This document shows, piece after piece, positions 1 through 8,996 of a stretch of 64,000 nucleotides of DNA. The notes beneath the pieces were generated by a model. That model was not told where the DNA came from. It made no database searches and saw only the letters and a list, made by a program, of their open reading frames with translations. The stretch comes from Streptomyces toxytricini. Lineage in GTDB: Bacteria > Actinomycetota > Actinomycetes > Streptomycetales > Streptomycetaceae. Both the position numbers and the translations under genes were made by a program. Numbering within the stretch: the stretch's first letter is position 1; each line of letters starts with the position of its first letter. The stretch covers positions 1 through 64,000 of the forward strand of contig NZ_BMTY01000024.1 of NCBI RefSeq assembly GCF_014649915.1, written 5' to 3'.

Positions 1-89
1 AGCAGCCGTCCTGGACACACACCAGCCAGCTACCACCACAGGCCAGCGCCACAACACGGCTCACCTATCCCAGCAGCAACCCAGACCAG

Positions 90-564
90 CTACCGGCGGT
101 ACAAAATGATCACCTGACCCTCCCCCACGATGATGCCGGCTGCCGACTGCCGGGTCCCGGCGGACGGGACATACAGGCCCGAGTCGGGCTCACCGGCGGT
201 GAGCCATCCTCCGGCCCAGGGGACGTCGTTGGTCTCCAGTACGCGACCGGTGAGCAGGCCACACAGGAGTCGGCCGATCACAGCGGTACCTCCATCCCGG
301 GGGGAACCTCTCCCAATGCAGCCCTCGACGTTCGTCGCAAGGCCGCGCCGACAGACAAGCCCGAACAGGTCGCAGGTACGGCGCGGGTCGCCACCGGTGG
401 CCTGGAGCCGGCTTGGGGCGGACCCGCCGGGCAGAGGCGCGCTCATCCTTGCCCGACAGCAGCCAAACGGCTCCCGATCCGGCCTCGTAGCGGCGGCACT
501 CGCAATCAACTGTCGCCGGTTCCCCATGGAAGACAACCTGTCGATCAGCGTGTGTGGTCCGCAA
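90..564 (-). pseudogene. possible degenerate hypothetical gene
   Basis: A minus-strand reading begins at an ATG near 564 and stays plausible for about 45 residues. It then seems to move into a second minus frame near 430-450, which runs to a stop at 90 with a C-terminus of ordinary composition (ending GQVIILYRR). Neither frame is convincing alone. Reading them together suggests an old coding sequence with one frameshift. I recognise no family. The overlapping plus-strand ORF from 130 has Arg/Pro-rich shadow composition and is not a gene. Confidence is low. Confidence 0.25.
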
Positions 565-696
565 CGGTGTACCGGCCTCACATCCCGGCGGCTCGTTGAG
601 TCGGCGGGTGCCGTGGTAGCCGAGAGGCCCACTCGTCAGCCTGCCAGGTGGGGTGGAAACCGAATGCGCAGGAAGAGGGGCCGCCGCCGGAGCCGG

Positions 697-1416
697 CTAC
701 GCGCTCCGGGTGGAGAGCCAGGTGTCGATGACCTCGGCGACAAGGCCGGCGCCGCGGCTGTTCTGATGGATGTGGTCGGTCGTGAGCACGAGACCCCGGC
801 GCCGCGAGACCGTGTCCAGGCTGCGGCGCAGCACGGCGCGCCGGACGAGGACGCTGACGCTCTCCGCGGGTGTCGGGGCCCGGTAGGGGATCGGCGGCGG
901 GTCCGCGTGGCGTAGTTCCTCGGTCTGGCGTTCGTGGAGCGGGAGGTAGGCCGCCTCGGTGGTGGTGGCGACCTCGGCGATCATGCGGCTGTACGCCTGT
1001 GATGCCCGCGCCGCGGCTCCGTCGAGTTGTTGGCCGAGGACCGGGAGGGACAGCAGGGCGATCGTCGCGTCGGTCTGCGTTCGCAGCCGTTCGACGACGG
1101 CTTGCAGGCACTGTTGGAACCAGTCGGCCGACGGGCGCTGGGGCAGTTGTTTGCGCTTCATGGCTCGCTCGACTGGGTAGCCGGGCAGGCTCGCTCGGGC
1201 GTCGTTGGTGCCGATCAGCACGGTGATCACGTCGGGTGCGTCCGCGACGACGGCATCGAGGCGCCGTGAGAGGTTGTGGGCGAAGTCGCCGTTGACGGCG
1301 AAGCGGGCGAGCCTTACGTCGCCGGGAGGCCGGCGTCTTTGAAGAAGGTCCAGGTAGTCGGCGCTGAGTTGCCCGCGGGTGAGGCTGTCGCCGAGGCACG
1401 CGATACGGGTCGTCAC
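697..1416 (-). CDS. SGNH/GDSL-family hydrolase
   Basis: A 239-residue cytoplasmic SGNH-fold esterase or lipase. Seen: block I GDSLT at residues 9-13, a block II glycine near residue 43 (VNGDF), block III GTND at 69-72, and block V DxxH (DHIH) near 214-217. The catalytic Ser-Asp-His set is therefore complete. There is no signal peptide. The start is GTG at 1416, which overlaps the stop of the upstream cupin gene in a GTGA arrangement, so the two are probably translationally coupled. The open frame extends much further upstream, but that part is antisense-like and overlaps the cupin and AraC genes. The substrate is unknown. Family assignment is confident; the specific function is not. Confidence 0.85.
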   Translation of the reverse strand: MTTRIACLGDSLTRGQLSADYLDLLQRRRPPGDVRLARFAVNGDFAHNLSRRLDAVVADAPDVITVLIGTNDARASLPGYPVERAMKRKQLPQRPSADWFQQCLQAVVERLRTQTDATIALLSLPVLGQQLDGAAARASQAYSRMIAEVATTTEAAYLPLHERQTEELRHADPPPIPYRAPTPAESVSVLVRRAVLRRSLDTVSRRRGLVLTTDHIHQNSRGAGLVAEVIDTWLSTRSA

Positions 1417-1880
1417 GGTGTTCCCTGACCGGACGTGCCGGCCTGCCCGGTCGGGCCGGCTGCGGTCCGGGGGCGGTGGTCGGTGCCGAGGCCGGCGGTG
1501 ATGGTCAGGATGGACGCCGGTCCCGCCATGTCGACCGCGTGCCACGTCCCGGCCGGGTTGACGGTGGCCTCGCCCGGCCCGAGCACCACCCGCTCGGGCA
1601 CTCCGCCCCCATCGCGGGTGACCGTCACCGACCCGCTGAGGCAGACGACCAGTTCGTCTCCGGCGGGGTGGCGCTCCCAATGGTCGCCGAAGCCGTCGCC
1701 GTCGAAGATCGCCACCATCCGGCCCTCGGCGCCGTCCCCCGCGACCGCGGCGCTGTAGGCCTGGAGCACCTCCGGCTCCCAGGCGAAGCCCTCGACGGGT
1801 TTCGCTCTCGACCCCAGCCCGAGGTGCACGGGGGTGGTCCGAAGGTCGATGGCGTGGGGTTCGTGATTGACGAGTCTCAT
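1413..1880 (-). CDS. cupin-domain protein
   Basis: A 155-residue single-domain cupin. Seen: the first cupin motif around GDHWERHPAGDELVV, with the usual His and Glu metal-ligand positions, then a Gly-rich turn and the second motif PGEATVNPAGTWHAV. The annotated start is the ATG at 1880 (MRLVNHEPHAIDL); the open frame continues upstream only as low-quality sequence. Single-domain cupins of this size are often small-molecule sensors or enzymes. Here the gene lies between an AraC regulator and an SGNH hydrolase on the same strand and shares a 4-nt overlap with the hydrolase. I infer a small catabolic or detoxification unit. No specific substrate can be read. Confidence 0.82.
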   Translation of the reverse strand: MRLVNHEPHAIDLRTTPVHLGLGSRAKPVEGFAWEPEVLQAYSAAVAGDGAEGRMVAIFDGDGFGDHWERHPAGDELVVCLSGSVTVTRDGGGVPERVVLGPGEATVNPAGTWHAVDMAGPASILTITAGLGTDHRPRTAAGPTGQAGTSGQGTP

Positions 1881-1963
1881 GCCGACGATCGTCACAGGAC
1901 GGCAACAGGGCGGTCTTGAAGGAAAGGGAACGCCGAGCCGACGCGACGGGCGGCCGGCGGCGA

Positions 1964-2800
1964 CTACCCGGTCCCGAGCAGGACTTCGCCGCGACGCCAT
2001 GCTGTCGGCGAGCGGCCCGTGAACTCGCTCCACTCCCGGACGAGATGGGCCTGGTCTGCGTAGCCGGAGGCGGTCGCCACATCGGCCCACGGGAGCGGGT
2101 CGTGCGTGGTGGCCAGTTCATGCGCGTGCTCGAAGCGCAAGACCCGGGCGAAGGTCTTCGGCGACAGGCCCACCTCGCCACGGAACCTCTCGGTGAGGTA
2201 CCGACGGCTCCAGCCCAGTTCCTCGGCGACCGCACCGACCCGGACGCGGCCCCGTGCGGCGACGAGGCGGCGCCAGGCCTCGGCCACCTCGGGGCGCATC
2301 CGGGCCACGGGGTCGCCGCCGGCGCCACGGCCAACAGCGCGCAGGAGCAGCTCGTCCAGTACGGTGAACCGCGCCGCCCAGGTCGATGCCGCGCGGAGCC
2401 GGTCGACCAGCTCGACGCCAAGCGCTCCGAGAAGCTCCTCGAGTGGGACCAATCGGTGGGCGAGCACAGCGGCGGGCATGCCGTAGACGGCCCGAGCCCC
2501 GAGCGGTGTCAACGACACCTGCACGCCTTCCTGACGTCCGTCGTGGTGTATCGCGACGGACCGGCACATCAGACCACCGGCCACACTGCCGAATCGCATG
2601 ACCGGTGACCCGTCGCCCACACCCGCCGCCACCTCCAAAGGGCCGGACAGGCTGATCACCGCAGTGAGCACACGACTCGGCGGGCCGCAGTGCACCCCCG
2701 CCGGGAACCCACGAAGATCGAAACCGGTATACGAGCCGACGTACCGCCGCAAGGCGGGCGCCGGACGTGCACAGGTCATGGCGGCCTCATGGTCTTCCAC
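1964..2800 (-). CDS. AraC-family transcriptional regulator
   Basis: A 278-residue regulator. The N-terminal 150 residues are an effector-binding region starting with the common Streptomyces pattern of RRYVGSYTGFD near residues 18-28. The C-terminal 100 residues hold the two helix-turn-helix motifs of the AraC/XylS family, including RRYLTERFRGEVGLSPK, FARVLRFEHA and ASGYADQAHLVREW. The length is normal for the family. It lies 83 bp upstream of the cupin and SGNH hydrolase genes on the same strand, so it may control them and be co-transcribed with them. The target is an inference from position only. Confidence 0.88.
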   Translation of the reverse strand: MEDHEAAMTCARPAPALRRYVGSYTGFDLRGFPAGVHCGPPSRVLTAVISLSGPLEVAAGVGDGSPVMRFGSVAGGLMCRSVAIHHDGRQEGVQVSLTPLGARAVYGMPAAVLAHRLVPLEELLGALGVELVDRLRAASTWAARFTVLDELLLRAVGRGAGGDPVARMRPEVAEAWRRLVAARGRVRVGAVAEELGWSRRYLTERFRGEVGLSPKTFARVLRFEHAHELATTHDPLPWADVATASGYADQAHLVREWSEFTGRSPTAWRRGEVLLGTG

Positions 2801-2884
2801 CCCCGCAGTGTACGAACCAGCGATACGAGTGCGGGCACAGGAATCCCCGGTGAGAATGATCTGGATCGGACAGGTCGCCGTTCG

Positions 2885-3320
2885 TCAAGGAAACGCCCAG
2901 GCGCCAGACGGCGGCGGTGGGCTGCGCCTGAACTTGTGTGTCGCTGACGTCGCTGGGACGGCGGCGGTGACGGGTGATGGGGGCGCTGGTGGGCTGGCCG
3001 TCGGCATGGGCCCAGCCGGCCGCGTGCATGCCGGCCAGCTGCTCGGCCCAGGTGCGGGCGATCCGCTGGAGCCAGGCCCGGACCGACGGACGATCACCCT
3101 CCGGGCCGCGAGCCAGCAGCCAGACCTGGTTGAGGTCCTCTTCGGGGACTTGTGCCAGGCCAGGGCGTCCGTGGTGTCGGGCACAACGACGGCCGGCGAG
3201 CTCGAACAGGTTGGGCGTCTGCGCCGGCGGCGGCTGCAGCGGCAACGCCGCGATAGCGCGTCGACCCGCGCATCGAGGGCGCGCTACTGGCCCGGCCCGC
3301 CGATCCGGTCTCCCGGTGGC
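2885..3320 (-). pseudogene. remnant of a phosphotransferase/kinase-like gene
   Basis: Two overlapping minus frames each carry part of what looks like one protein. One frame has a run through RAWLQRIARTWAEQLAGMHAAGWAHADGQPTS, which resembles the His-Ala-Asp-x-Gln-Pro-T catalytic loop of kinase-like phosphotransferases, where an Asn or Thr would follow. The adjoining frame supplies the segment before it (PDTTDALAWHKSPKR). There is no single intact frame with a start, so I call it a degraded gene. The identity rests on one loop motif and is weak. Confidence 0.35.
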
Positions 3321-3506
3321 CCCGACCGGGCGTACCGGGGCGCGCTCCTGAGCGACAGCTGCACCGTCCCGACGGCAGCATGACCGCCCGGGGCTGTCAC
3401 CCGCCGCCGTCGAGTCACGGTCGCGTGCGGGGTGCCGCCGAGAGCGGTGACGCGCGAACAACGCTGTGGGGCGATACAGCCGGCACGCGGACGGGGAGCG
3501 GTCCGT

Positions 3507-4403
3507 TCACTCTCGGTGCCTCGCCGTGCCCAAGTCCCCCACGAGCTGGGCAAGTGCCCGGACGGGGGCGAACTCGGTGTCGCTGCGCCAGACCAGGCCC
3601 CAGCGCAGGCCCGGCCAGTCGTGAATGGGCAGGTAGACGATGTCGGGGCGGGCGTGGTAGCGGGTGACGTGGGCGCCCAGGTTGTGGATGACGTCCCCGG
3701 CTCCGACCTGGGTGAACATGTCGTCCAGGCTCTTGATGGCCGGGCTGTGGCGTTCGATCGGGCGGCCGCTGGGGGTTTGGAAGGGCGTGAAGGCGTCCGC
3801 CCAGTAATCGGGTCCGGCCGGGCCCTGCCAGATGCCGAAGTCGCCGAAGACCTCCAGGGAGACCGATGTCCGGACGGCCAGTTCGTGGTCGTGGGCGACG
3901 AGTGCCACCGCGTGCTCGGTGTAGATGACCGGCCCCACCGTGAGGTCGGGCTCCTCGACGGGCAGCCAGGCGACCAGGACGTCGATCTCTCCCCGGCGCA
4001 GCGGGCCGAACGCGTCGACGAACGGGTTGTGCCGTATGCGCAGGGCGCACTGCGGGTGGCGGGCGCGGAACGCCTCCCAGTAGGGCCGTAGATCGTGGGC
4101 GTTGCTCGGCAGCATGCCCACGCGCAGCACTTCGGTCGTGCCCCGCGCGGCGCGCCTGGCCCGCTCCACGCTCTCCCGTAGCCCCCGGTAGACCGGTATC
4201 AGGTCCTCGCGCAGTTGCTCGCCCAGCGGGGTCAGCCGCACGTTTCGGCTGGTGCGCTCGAACAACCGTGCCCCGACGCCTCGTTCCTGCTTCTTGAGAG
4301 CCTGGCTGACCCGCGCTTGCGACACGTGCAGCCGTTGGGCCGTCCTGCCGAAATGAAGTTCTTCCGCAAGCGTCAGGAAGATCTCGATGTCCCTCAGCTC
4401 CAC
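3507..4403 (-). CDS. LysR-family transcriptional regulator
   Basis: A 298-residue LysR-type regulator of normal length. The first 60 residues are the winged helix (MELRDIEIFLTLAEELHFGR, then the RLHVSQARVSQALKKQE recognition region). Residues about 90-290 are the periplasmic-binding-like effector domain. The gene is divergent from the serine hydrolase at 4573 with 169 bp between starts. That gap holds the inverted repeat GATAA-N8-TTATC, a good LysR box, so it probably controls the hydrolase and itself. The inducer is unknown. Confidence 0.9.
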   Translation of the reverse strand: MELRDIEIFLTLAEELHFGRTAQRLHVSQARVSQALKKQERGVGARLFERTSRNVRLTPLGEQLREDLIPVYRGLRESVERARRAARGTTEVLRVGMLPSNAHDLRPYWEAFRARHPQCALRIRHNPFVDAFGPLRRGEIDVLVAWLPVEEPDLTVGPVIYTEHAVALVAHDHELAVRTSVSLEVFGDFGIWQGPAGPDYWADAFTPFQTPSGRPIERHSPAIKSLDDMFTQVGAGDVIHNLGAHVTRYHARPDIVYLPIHDWPGLRWGLVWRSDTEFAPVRALAQLVGDLGTARHRE

Positions 4404-4450
4404 CGGTCCCGTCCCCGTCCCCCTCGGCGCTGTGATGACGCACCACGATC

Positions 4451-4468
4451 GATAAGCGGCAGGTTATC
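4451..4468. promoter_or_regulatory. LysR-type operator in divergent promoter
   Basis: The sequence reads GATAA, eight bases, TTATC. It is a perfect 5-bp inverted repeat that fits the TNA-N7-13-TNA style of LysR boxes. It lies 48 bp upstream of the LysR start and 105 bp upstream of the hydrolase start. Its assignment to this LysR protein is an inference from position. Confidence 0.55.
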
Positions 4469-4572
4469 CGGCCTTTCGTGATCTCCCGTTGTTCCCCCTC
4501 CGGTCAGGCGAAATGCTGAAGGGGCAAGCCGGACGACCAACCCGGCGATCAAAGTGAACACAGGGGGACGAC

Positions 4573-5973
4573 ATGTCACAGGCCGCCAGACATACCGCGA
4601 GCTGGGACGAGCGGGGGAACTGGGCTCTGAGTGGCGGCGCGGACGGTGGGCTTTCGCGAGCGGGGCTGCACCGGATGCGCGAGGTGCTTGCCGGCTACGT
4701 CGAGTCCGGGGCGGTTCCCGGACTGGTCGCCCTGGTCGGCAGGGGCGACCGGGTGCACGTCGAGGCCTTGGGCACCCTGCACGCGGCTCATCGGTCGAAT
4801 ACTCGATCGGTCGGCCGCTCGGGCGGCGGATCGGACGGCGGACTCCACGGTGGATCGGACGGCGGAGCGCCGGACGGCGCTGCTCGCGGCGACCGGCGAA
4901 CTGCGGGGGCTCCGGGTGGTGGGCCGATGCGTCGGGACACCCTCTTCCGCATGGCCTCCCTGACCAAGCCTGTCACTGCCGCGGCGGTGATGATCCTGGT
5001 CGAGGAGTGCCGACTGAGACTGGACGACCCGGTCGAGACCTGGCTGCCCGAGCTGGCGAACCGGCGGGTGCTGGCGCGGATCGACGCCCCGTTGGACGAC
5101 ACCGTGCCCGCCCGGCGCTCGATCACCGTGCGCGATCTGCTGACCCTGACCTTCGGTTTCGGCCTGGTGCCGGCTCCGCCGGACACGTACCCGATCCAGG
5201 TCGCCATCCGGGAGCGGGGCGTTGTCGGTGACGGGACCGCGAACTGGCCGACGGTCGGCCCCGACGAGTGGATCAAGCAGCTGGGCGCTCTTCCGCTGAT
5301 GTACCAGCCCGGCGAACGGTGGCAGTACCACGTCGGCTCGGACGTGCTCGGGGTCCTGGTCGCGAGAGTGGCGGGCCGGCCCTTCGGGGAGTTCCTGCGC
5401 GAGCGGCTGTTCGAGCCGCTGGGGATGGTGGACACCGGGTTCCACGTGCCTGCCGACCGGATGCACCGGCTTCCCACCAGCTATGCCCACGACCCGGAGA
5501 CCGGCGAACTCAGGACCTGGGACGAGGCCGTCGGCGGCAAGTACAGCCGGCCGCCGGTGTTCGAGGCCGGTGGTGACGGTCTTGTCTCCACCGTCGACGA
5601 CTACCACGCTTTCCACCGGATGCTGCTGAACAAGGGGAGCCACGGAGGCGAGCGCGTCCTCTCCCGCGCCTCGGTCGAGCTGATGACCACGGACCACCTG
5701 ACGCCGGAGCAGAAGGTCGAGAAGGACCAGTTCAGTGACCTCTTCGGACGGCACGGCGGCTACGGCTTCGGCATGGCGGTGCGCACCCACCGGCGTGACC
5801 TCGCGTCCGTGGGGCAGTTCGGGTGGGACGGCGGCCTGGGCACGACAGCGTACGCCGACCCGGCGGAACGGCTCATCGGGATTCTGCTGACGCAGACGGC
5901 CATGGACTCCGCGGACACCCCCCGACTCCACCAGGACTTCTGGACCACGGTCTACCAAACGCTCGACGACTGA
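4573..5973 (+). CDS. class C beta-lactamase-family serine hydrolase
   Basis: A 466-residue protein of the penicillin-binding-protein/esterase fold (beta-lactamase family PF00144). The SxxK nucleophile is SLTK at residues 129-132 and the Tyr motif is YHVGSD near residue 252. The third motif region reads GQFGWDGGLG, in which the usual HxG or KTG is replaced. Such proteins are typically esterases, D-aminopeptidases or lactonases. No signal peptide is seen. Residues about 80-118 are a Gly/Ser/Asp-rich insertion encoded by an imperfect 24-bp repeat, placed just before the nucleophile helix. The ATG at 4573 follows GGGGGACGAC. A strong hairpin follows at 6048. Confidence 0.88.
   Translation: MSQAARHTASWDERGNWALSGGADGGLSRAGLHRMREVLAGYVESGAVPGLVALVGRGDRVHVEALGTLHAAHRSNTRSVGRSGGGSDGGLHGGSDGGAPDGAARGDRRTAGAPGGGPMRRDTLFRMASLTKPVTAAAVMILVEECRLRLDDPVETWLPELANRRVLARIDAPLDDTVPARRSITVRDLLTLTFGFGLVPAPPDTYPIQVAIRERGVVGDGTANWPTVGPDEWIKQLGALPLMYQPGERWQYHVGSDVLGVLVARVAGRPFGEFLRERLFEPLGMVDTGFHVPADRMHRLPTSYAHDPETGELRTWDEAVGGKYSRPPVFEAGGDGLVSTVDDYHAFHRMLLNKGSHGGERVLSRASVELMTTDHLTPEQKVEKDQFSDLFGRHGGYGFGMAVRTHRRDLASVGQFGWDGGLGTTAYADPAERLIGILLTQTAMDSADTPRLHQDFWTTVYQTLDD
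4828..4866 (+). repeat. direct repeat encoding Gly/Ser-rich insertion
   Basis: GGATCGGACGGCGGA occurs at 4828-4842 and again at 4852-4866, a 24-bp period inside the hydrolase gene. The repeat keeps the frame and codes for GSDGG-type linker sequence. It probably arose by replication slippage. Confidence 0.7.
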
Positions 5974-6047
5974 CCAGAGGCGTGTAGGACGAGTGTCCGG
6001 TCCAGTGAGCCGGCGCGCGCTCGACCCGCTCGGATGTGCCTCCCCAG

Positions 6048-6084
6048 CCCGGCCAGGCCGCTCCACGGGAGCGGCCTGGCCGGG
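6048..6084. terminator. GC-rich hairpin terminator
   Basis: A 17-bp perfect stem (CCCGGCCAGGCCGCTCC) with a three-base loop lies 75 bp after the stop of the serine hydrolase. There is no clear T-run, which is usual for Streptomyces terminators. Confidence 0.65.
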
Positions 6085-6743
6085 CGCGGCGCCGACCGGG
6101 GTGGTAGCGGAACGGGAGCGGGCGGCCGCCGCGGAGACCCGTGAGCCGTCGGGGACCGGGACGCCGGGCGGGAGCCGGGGCAGAGGTGGCTTCCGGCGCG
6201 GCGGCGGACGCCGCGTACGGGTCTGCTCCGTCGCGGGCCGGGCGGCGGGCGGCAGGCCAGGAGCACGGGGCGGCACACCGGTAACGGCACCAGGCATGGC
6301 GGACCACGGTCCGCCGTCCATGACGTCCGCGCCGGGCCCGACCGTGACGGCGGTGCGCCGGCCCTGCACAGCAGTCGGGCCGCCACCGCGGCCGCCCTCG
6401 CCTACCCGCGTTGTCGCATCCGCGGGCGCGGCCGCGGACGGCGCGCTTTCCTACGGCATCGCCCTTTCGTCTTCGAGTCCAGCCGTTACCTGAACCTGAC
6501 GCTCTGCGCGCCGCGGATGTTCCCGCCTGTCTGTCCGGGCCAGACCTGTACCCGGACTCCTTCGCGCTGGACGAGGTCGGATGTGTGCTGCTGCCCGCGA
6601 CTGCGGGACTGGGCGCGGGACTCCCCCACCACGGCCGTGCCCTGCATCGCCCGCAGCATCATTCGGTGCACGGTGAACGTCATCCCGGACCCCGACCCCC
6701 AAACACCGCCGATACCCTGGGTGCGCGACGACCCGGTGCGCAC
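6085..6743. other. no gene recognised
   Basis: All frames here have Arg/Pro/Gly-rich shadow composition, no supported start, and no recognisable domain. I see only scattered GC-rich dyads. Confidence 0.5.
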
Positions 6744-6782
6744 CGGTGCGGAGGTGCGGTGCGGAGGTGCGGTGCGGAGGTG
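6744..6782 (+). repeat. 13-bp tandem repeat, three copies
   Basis: CGGTGCGGAGGTG is repeated exactly three times without spacer (6744-6756, 6757-6769, 6770-6782). A short hairpin (GGGGCCG, six bases, CGGCCCC) follows at 6789-6808 and could end the minus-strand gene at 6831. Confidence 0.8.
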
Positions 6783-6830
6783 CCTTGCGGGGCCGGCGCG
6801 TCGGCCCCGGACCCCGCTGTCGGCCACTGA

Positions 6831-7091
6831 CTACACGAAGATCCACAAGCCGTACTCGGTACCGTATCGGATGCACGTGTGGTCGTCGCCGGCCATCGCG
6901 GTCCCCGCGATGTGGCACGCCGTGCTACTGGGGTAGTTGCCGATGAACACCTTGCCGGCCGGAGCGGCCGAGAGCGGTGTCGCCTCGCTCGACGGGGCAG
7001 CCGTCGGTGCGGCCTGAGCGGTGCCCGCCACCGTTCCGAGTGCGAGTACGGCGCCGAGCACCAGGCTTCCCACTGCGTCGCGCATGCGCAT
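6831..7091 (-). CDS. small secreted protein
   Basis: An 86-residue protein with a signal peptide: positively charged MRMRD, a hydrophobic core LVLGAVLALGTVAG, and a TAQA-AP cleavage site. The mature part is short, with two cysteines that may form a disulfide (STACHIAG and HTCIRYG). It ends GTEYGLWIFV. The ATG at 7091 is preferred because GGAG lies eight bases before it; an ATG at 7109 is the alternative. It is divergent from the regulator at 7237. It resembles small Cys-containing exported proteins common in Streptomyces, with no known function. Confidence 0.75.
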   Translation of the reverse strand: MRMRDAVGSLVLGAVLALGTVAGTAQAAPTAAPSSEATPLSAAPAGKVFIGNYPSSTACHIAGTAMAGDDHTCIRYGTEYGLWIFV

Positions 7092-7236
7092 GACTGTCTC
7101 CTCTGCCATGTCGGTCTTCTCGGGACCTTGCGGTCGAGGAGAGTCTCCGCCTCGTTCGGTGTCCAGTTCGACTCGATTCGGCCTGTGCCGAAACGAGCGC
7201 GGCGGGAAGCATCGTCGGCAGAGGGAAGGGGATGTC

Positions 7237-8274
7237 GTGCTACGAGTGCACTTCACCGCCGAGGACCTGGCGCAGTTGCGGGTCACGCCGTTGGGGCCGC
7301 TCGCTGAAACGGTGCTGAGCTTGCGGACTGTGCAATGGCGGGACCGTGCAGTGCTGTTCGGAGGGTGGCGTGCGCGAACCGGGCCGCGGATCGGCGCTGA
7401 CGGTAGGGAAGCGGCCCGCTTCCTCAGCCCGGCGGACGGGGGGCTGGTGGATCTGTTCACCATGACAGGGGCGGCGGTCACGGTGGACGAGGGGCTGGAG
7501 CGGTTGGTCAGTGCATCGGACGAGCGGCTGCGATCGGAGTTCTCCGTGCGTCCGGCACCGCGAGGAGCGTCGTGGACGACCGAGGTGAGGGATGCCGATC
7601 CGCGGGCGATGCGAAGGCTGGCTGCCGCCCTGAAGAGCTGCCACCAAGTCGCCATCTCCCCGTACTGGGGGCCCATGGAGCAGCACTTGCGGGCGGAGAC
7701 GACGCGGCGTGGCCGGCTCATGGTGCAGGGCGGAGTGGAGGCCCTCCTGCGCAGCCTCCACCCCATGGCCGTGTGGAACGCCCCCGTACTGGAGATCCCG
7801 GGCTACCGGCCCGTGCTCCAGCGGGAGATCGACTTCCGCCTGGCGGGTCGTCCGTTCGTACTGGCCCCGTCGGTGTTCTGCGTGCCGGTCCCCCAGTTGT
7901 TCGCCGGACCTGAGAACGACACGGTCGTCATGGTGTATCCGGCTCTGCACGACACGGTCGACGCAGCACCCTTGTGGGCTCCTTCGGCTCCGGCAGGACA
8001 CGTCAGCGCCTCGGTACCACCGGCGCTGTCCGCTCTTCTCGGTCGTACCAGGGCTGTGGTCCTGTGCGTGATAGCCGACCATCCGGCGTGCACGACCACA
8101 CAGCTCGCCCGGTGGGCGGGCGTGTCGCCGGCCAGCGCCAGCGAGCACGCCACCACCCTCCGCAAGGCGGGGCTGACCGCTCTCACCCGGGAGCGGAAGG
8201 AAGCCCTCCATACGCTGACCCACCTCGGTCTCACCCTGCTGAACACCAACGGTTCGGCTCAGCCCCGGGCCTGA
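7237..8274 (+). CDS. ArsR-like winged-helix regulator
   Basis: A 345-residue protein. The C-terminal part (about 275-340) is a winged helix: ADHPACTTTQLARWAG, then SPASASEHATTLRKAGL, then a wing with RERKEALHTLT, matching the ArsR type with its inhibitor-free DNA-binding motif. The first 260 residues match the long N-terminal domain seen in many actinobacterial DUF5937/ArsR-family regulators, starting LRVHFTAEDLAQLRV. The GTG at 7237 is chosen because AGGGAAGGGG precedes it and homologous proteins begin at this motif. An open frame upstream overlaps the divergent gene and is not used. Confidence 0.85.
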   Translation: MLRVHFTAEDLAQLRVTPLGPLAETVLSLRTVQWRDRAVLFGGWRARTGPRIGADGREAARFLSPADGGLVDLFTMTGAAVTVDEGLERLVSASDERLRSEFSVRPAPRGASWTTEVRDADPRAMRRLAAALKSCHQVAISPYWGPMEQHLRAETTRRGRLMVQGGVEALLRSLHPMAVWNAPVLEIPGYRPVLQREIDFRLAGRPFVLAPSVFCVPVPQLFAGPENDTVVMVYPALHDTVDAAPLWAPSAPAGHVSASVPPALSALLGRTRAVVLCVIADHPACTTTQLARWAGVSPASASEHATTLRKAGLTALTRERKEALHTLTHLGLTLLNTNGSAQPRA

Positions 8275-8589
8275 GCCGAGGGACCCCCCAAGCACGCCCA
8301 CTGACAGGCATGCGTGGCCTCGCGCCGGGCTACGGCGGAACTCACGCTCGACCACGTCGTAGGGGGAAACCGCCGCGGCCCGCTGGTGCTGTGCCAGGTG
8401 GGCGAATGCTTCAGCAGCTCGGTGCTGGTGCTCTCGGATCCGGCGAAGTGCGCGGCGGGCGGGTCGAGGAACAACCGCTGATCGGCACCTCCGCTTTCCA
8501 CACGGTCGGCCAGCAGCCCCTGACGGGCGAGCAGCCAGCCCCTCCCCGGCACAGCCACCGGCTGGCACCCATCCACTGCCACTACCCCG
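8275..8589. other. no gene recognised
   Basis: The stretch between the regulator and the NlpC/P60 remnant has no frame with a supported start. A minus frame across it shows moderately protein-like composition but no domain. Confidence 0.45.
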
Positions 8590-8947
8590 CACACTCACAG
8601 GGCTCCCCGCATCTGTGGGGCGCCACGGGTCCGTACCGCTTCGGCTGCTCGGGGCTGACGCTCTACTCGTACAAGCGCGCGGGCAAGGCGCTGCCCTGCA
8701 CCGCGGCCCAGCAGTACAGCCGCACCACGCACGTCGCGGCCGGTTCCAGGCGGCCGGGCGACCTCGTCTTCTTCGGGAGGCAGCGTCTACCACGTGGGCA
8801 TCTGCGCCGGGCGGCGGCCGGATCCTGCACTCCCCCAATACCGGTTCGACGGCCCGCCTGGAACGGATCCGGACCGGCAGCGTGAAGTACGGCCGGGTGC
8901 GCTGGGCCGCCGTGAAATCGGCTGCGCGGCTCCCGGTGCGCGGCTAG
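8590..8947 (+). pseudogene. frameshifted NlpC/P60 (C40) peptidase remnant
   Basis: The cell-wall endopeptidase signature is spread over three frames. The first frame carries LWGATGPYRFGCSGLTLYSY, then TAAQQYSRTTHV and RRPGDLVFFG. After a shift near 8778 the second gives SVYHVGICAG, with the catalytic His. After another shift near 8805 the third gives GRILHSPNTGSTARLE and runs to TAG at 8945. The catalytic Cys is present, but the usual Asp before it is Gly (FGCSGL). The signal peptide and linker are missing. The gene is dead unless these are sequencing errors. Confidence 0.75.
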
Positions 8948-8996
8948 GTTGGCGCCGCGGCGGCACCCGCCGCGGCGTCAGCGCACAAGGAGACCC

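Noticed and set aside
1417..2421. Upstream extension of the SGNH hydrolase frame
   Set aside because: It overlaps the cupin and AraC genes and has shadow composition; the GTGA overlap start is better.
5993..6493. 166-codon plus frame after the serine hydrolase
   Set aside because: Begins inside the terminator region, Arg/Pro/Gly-rich, no domain.
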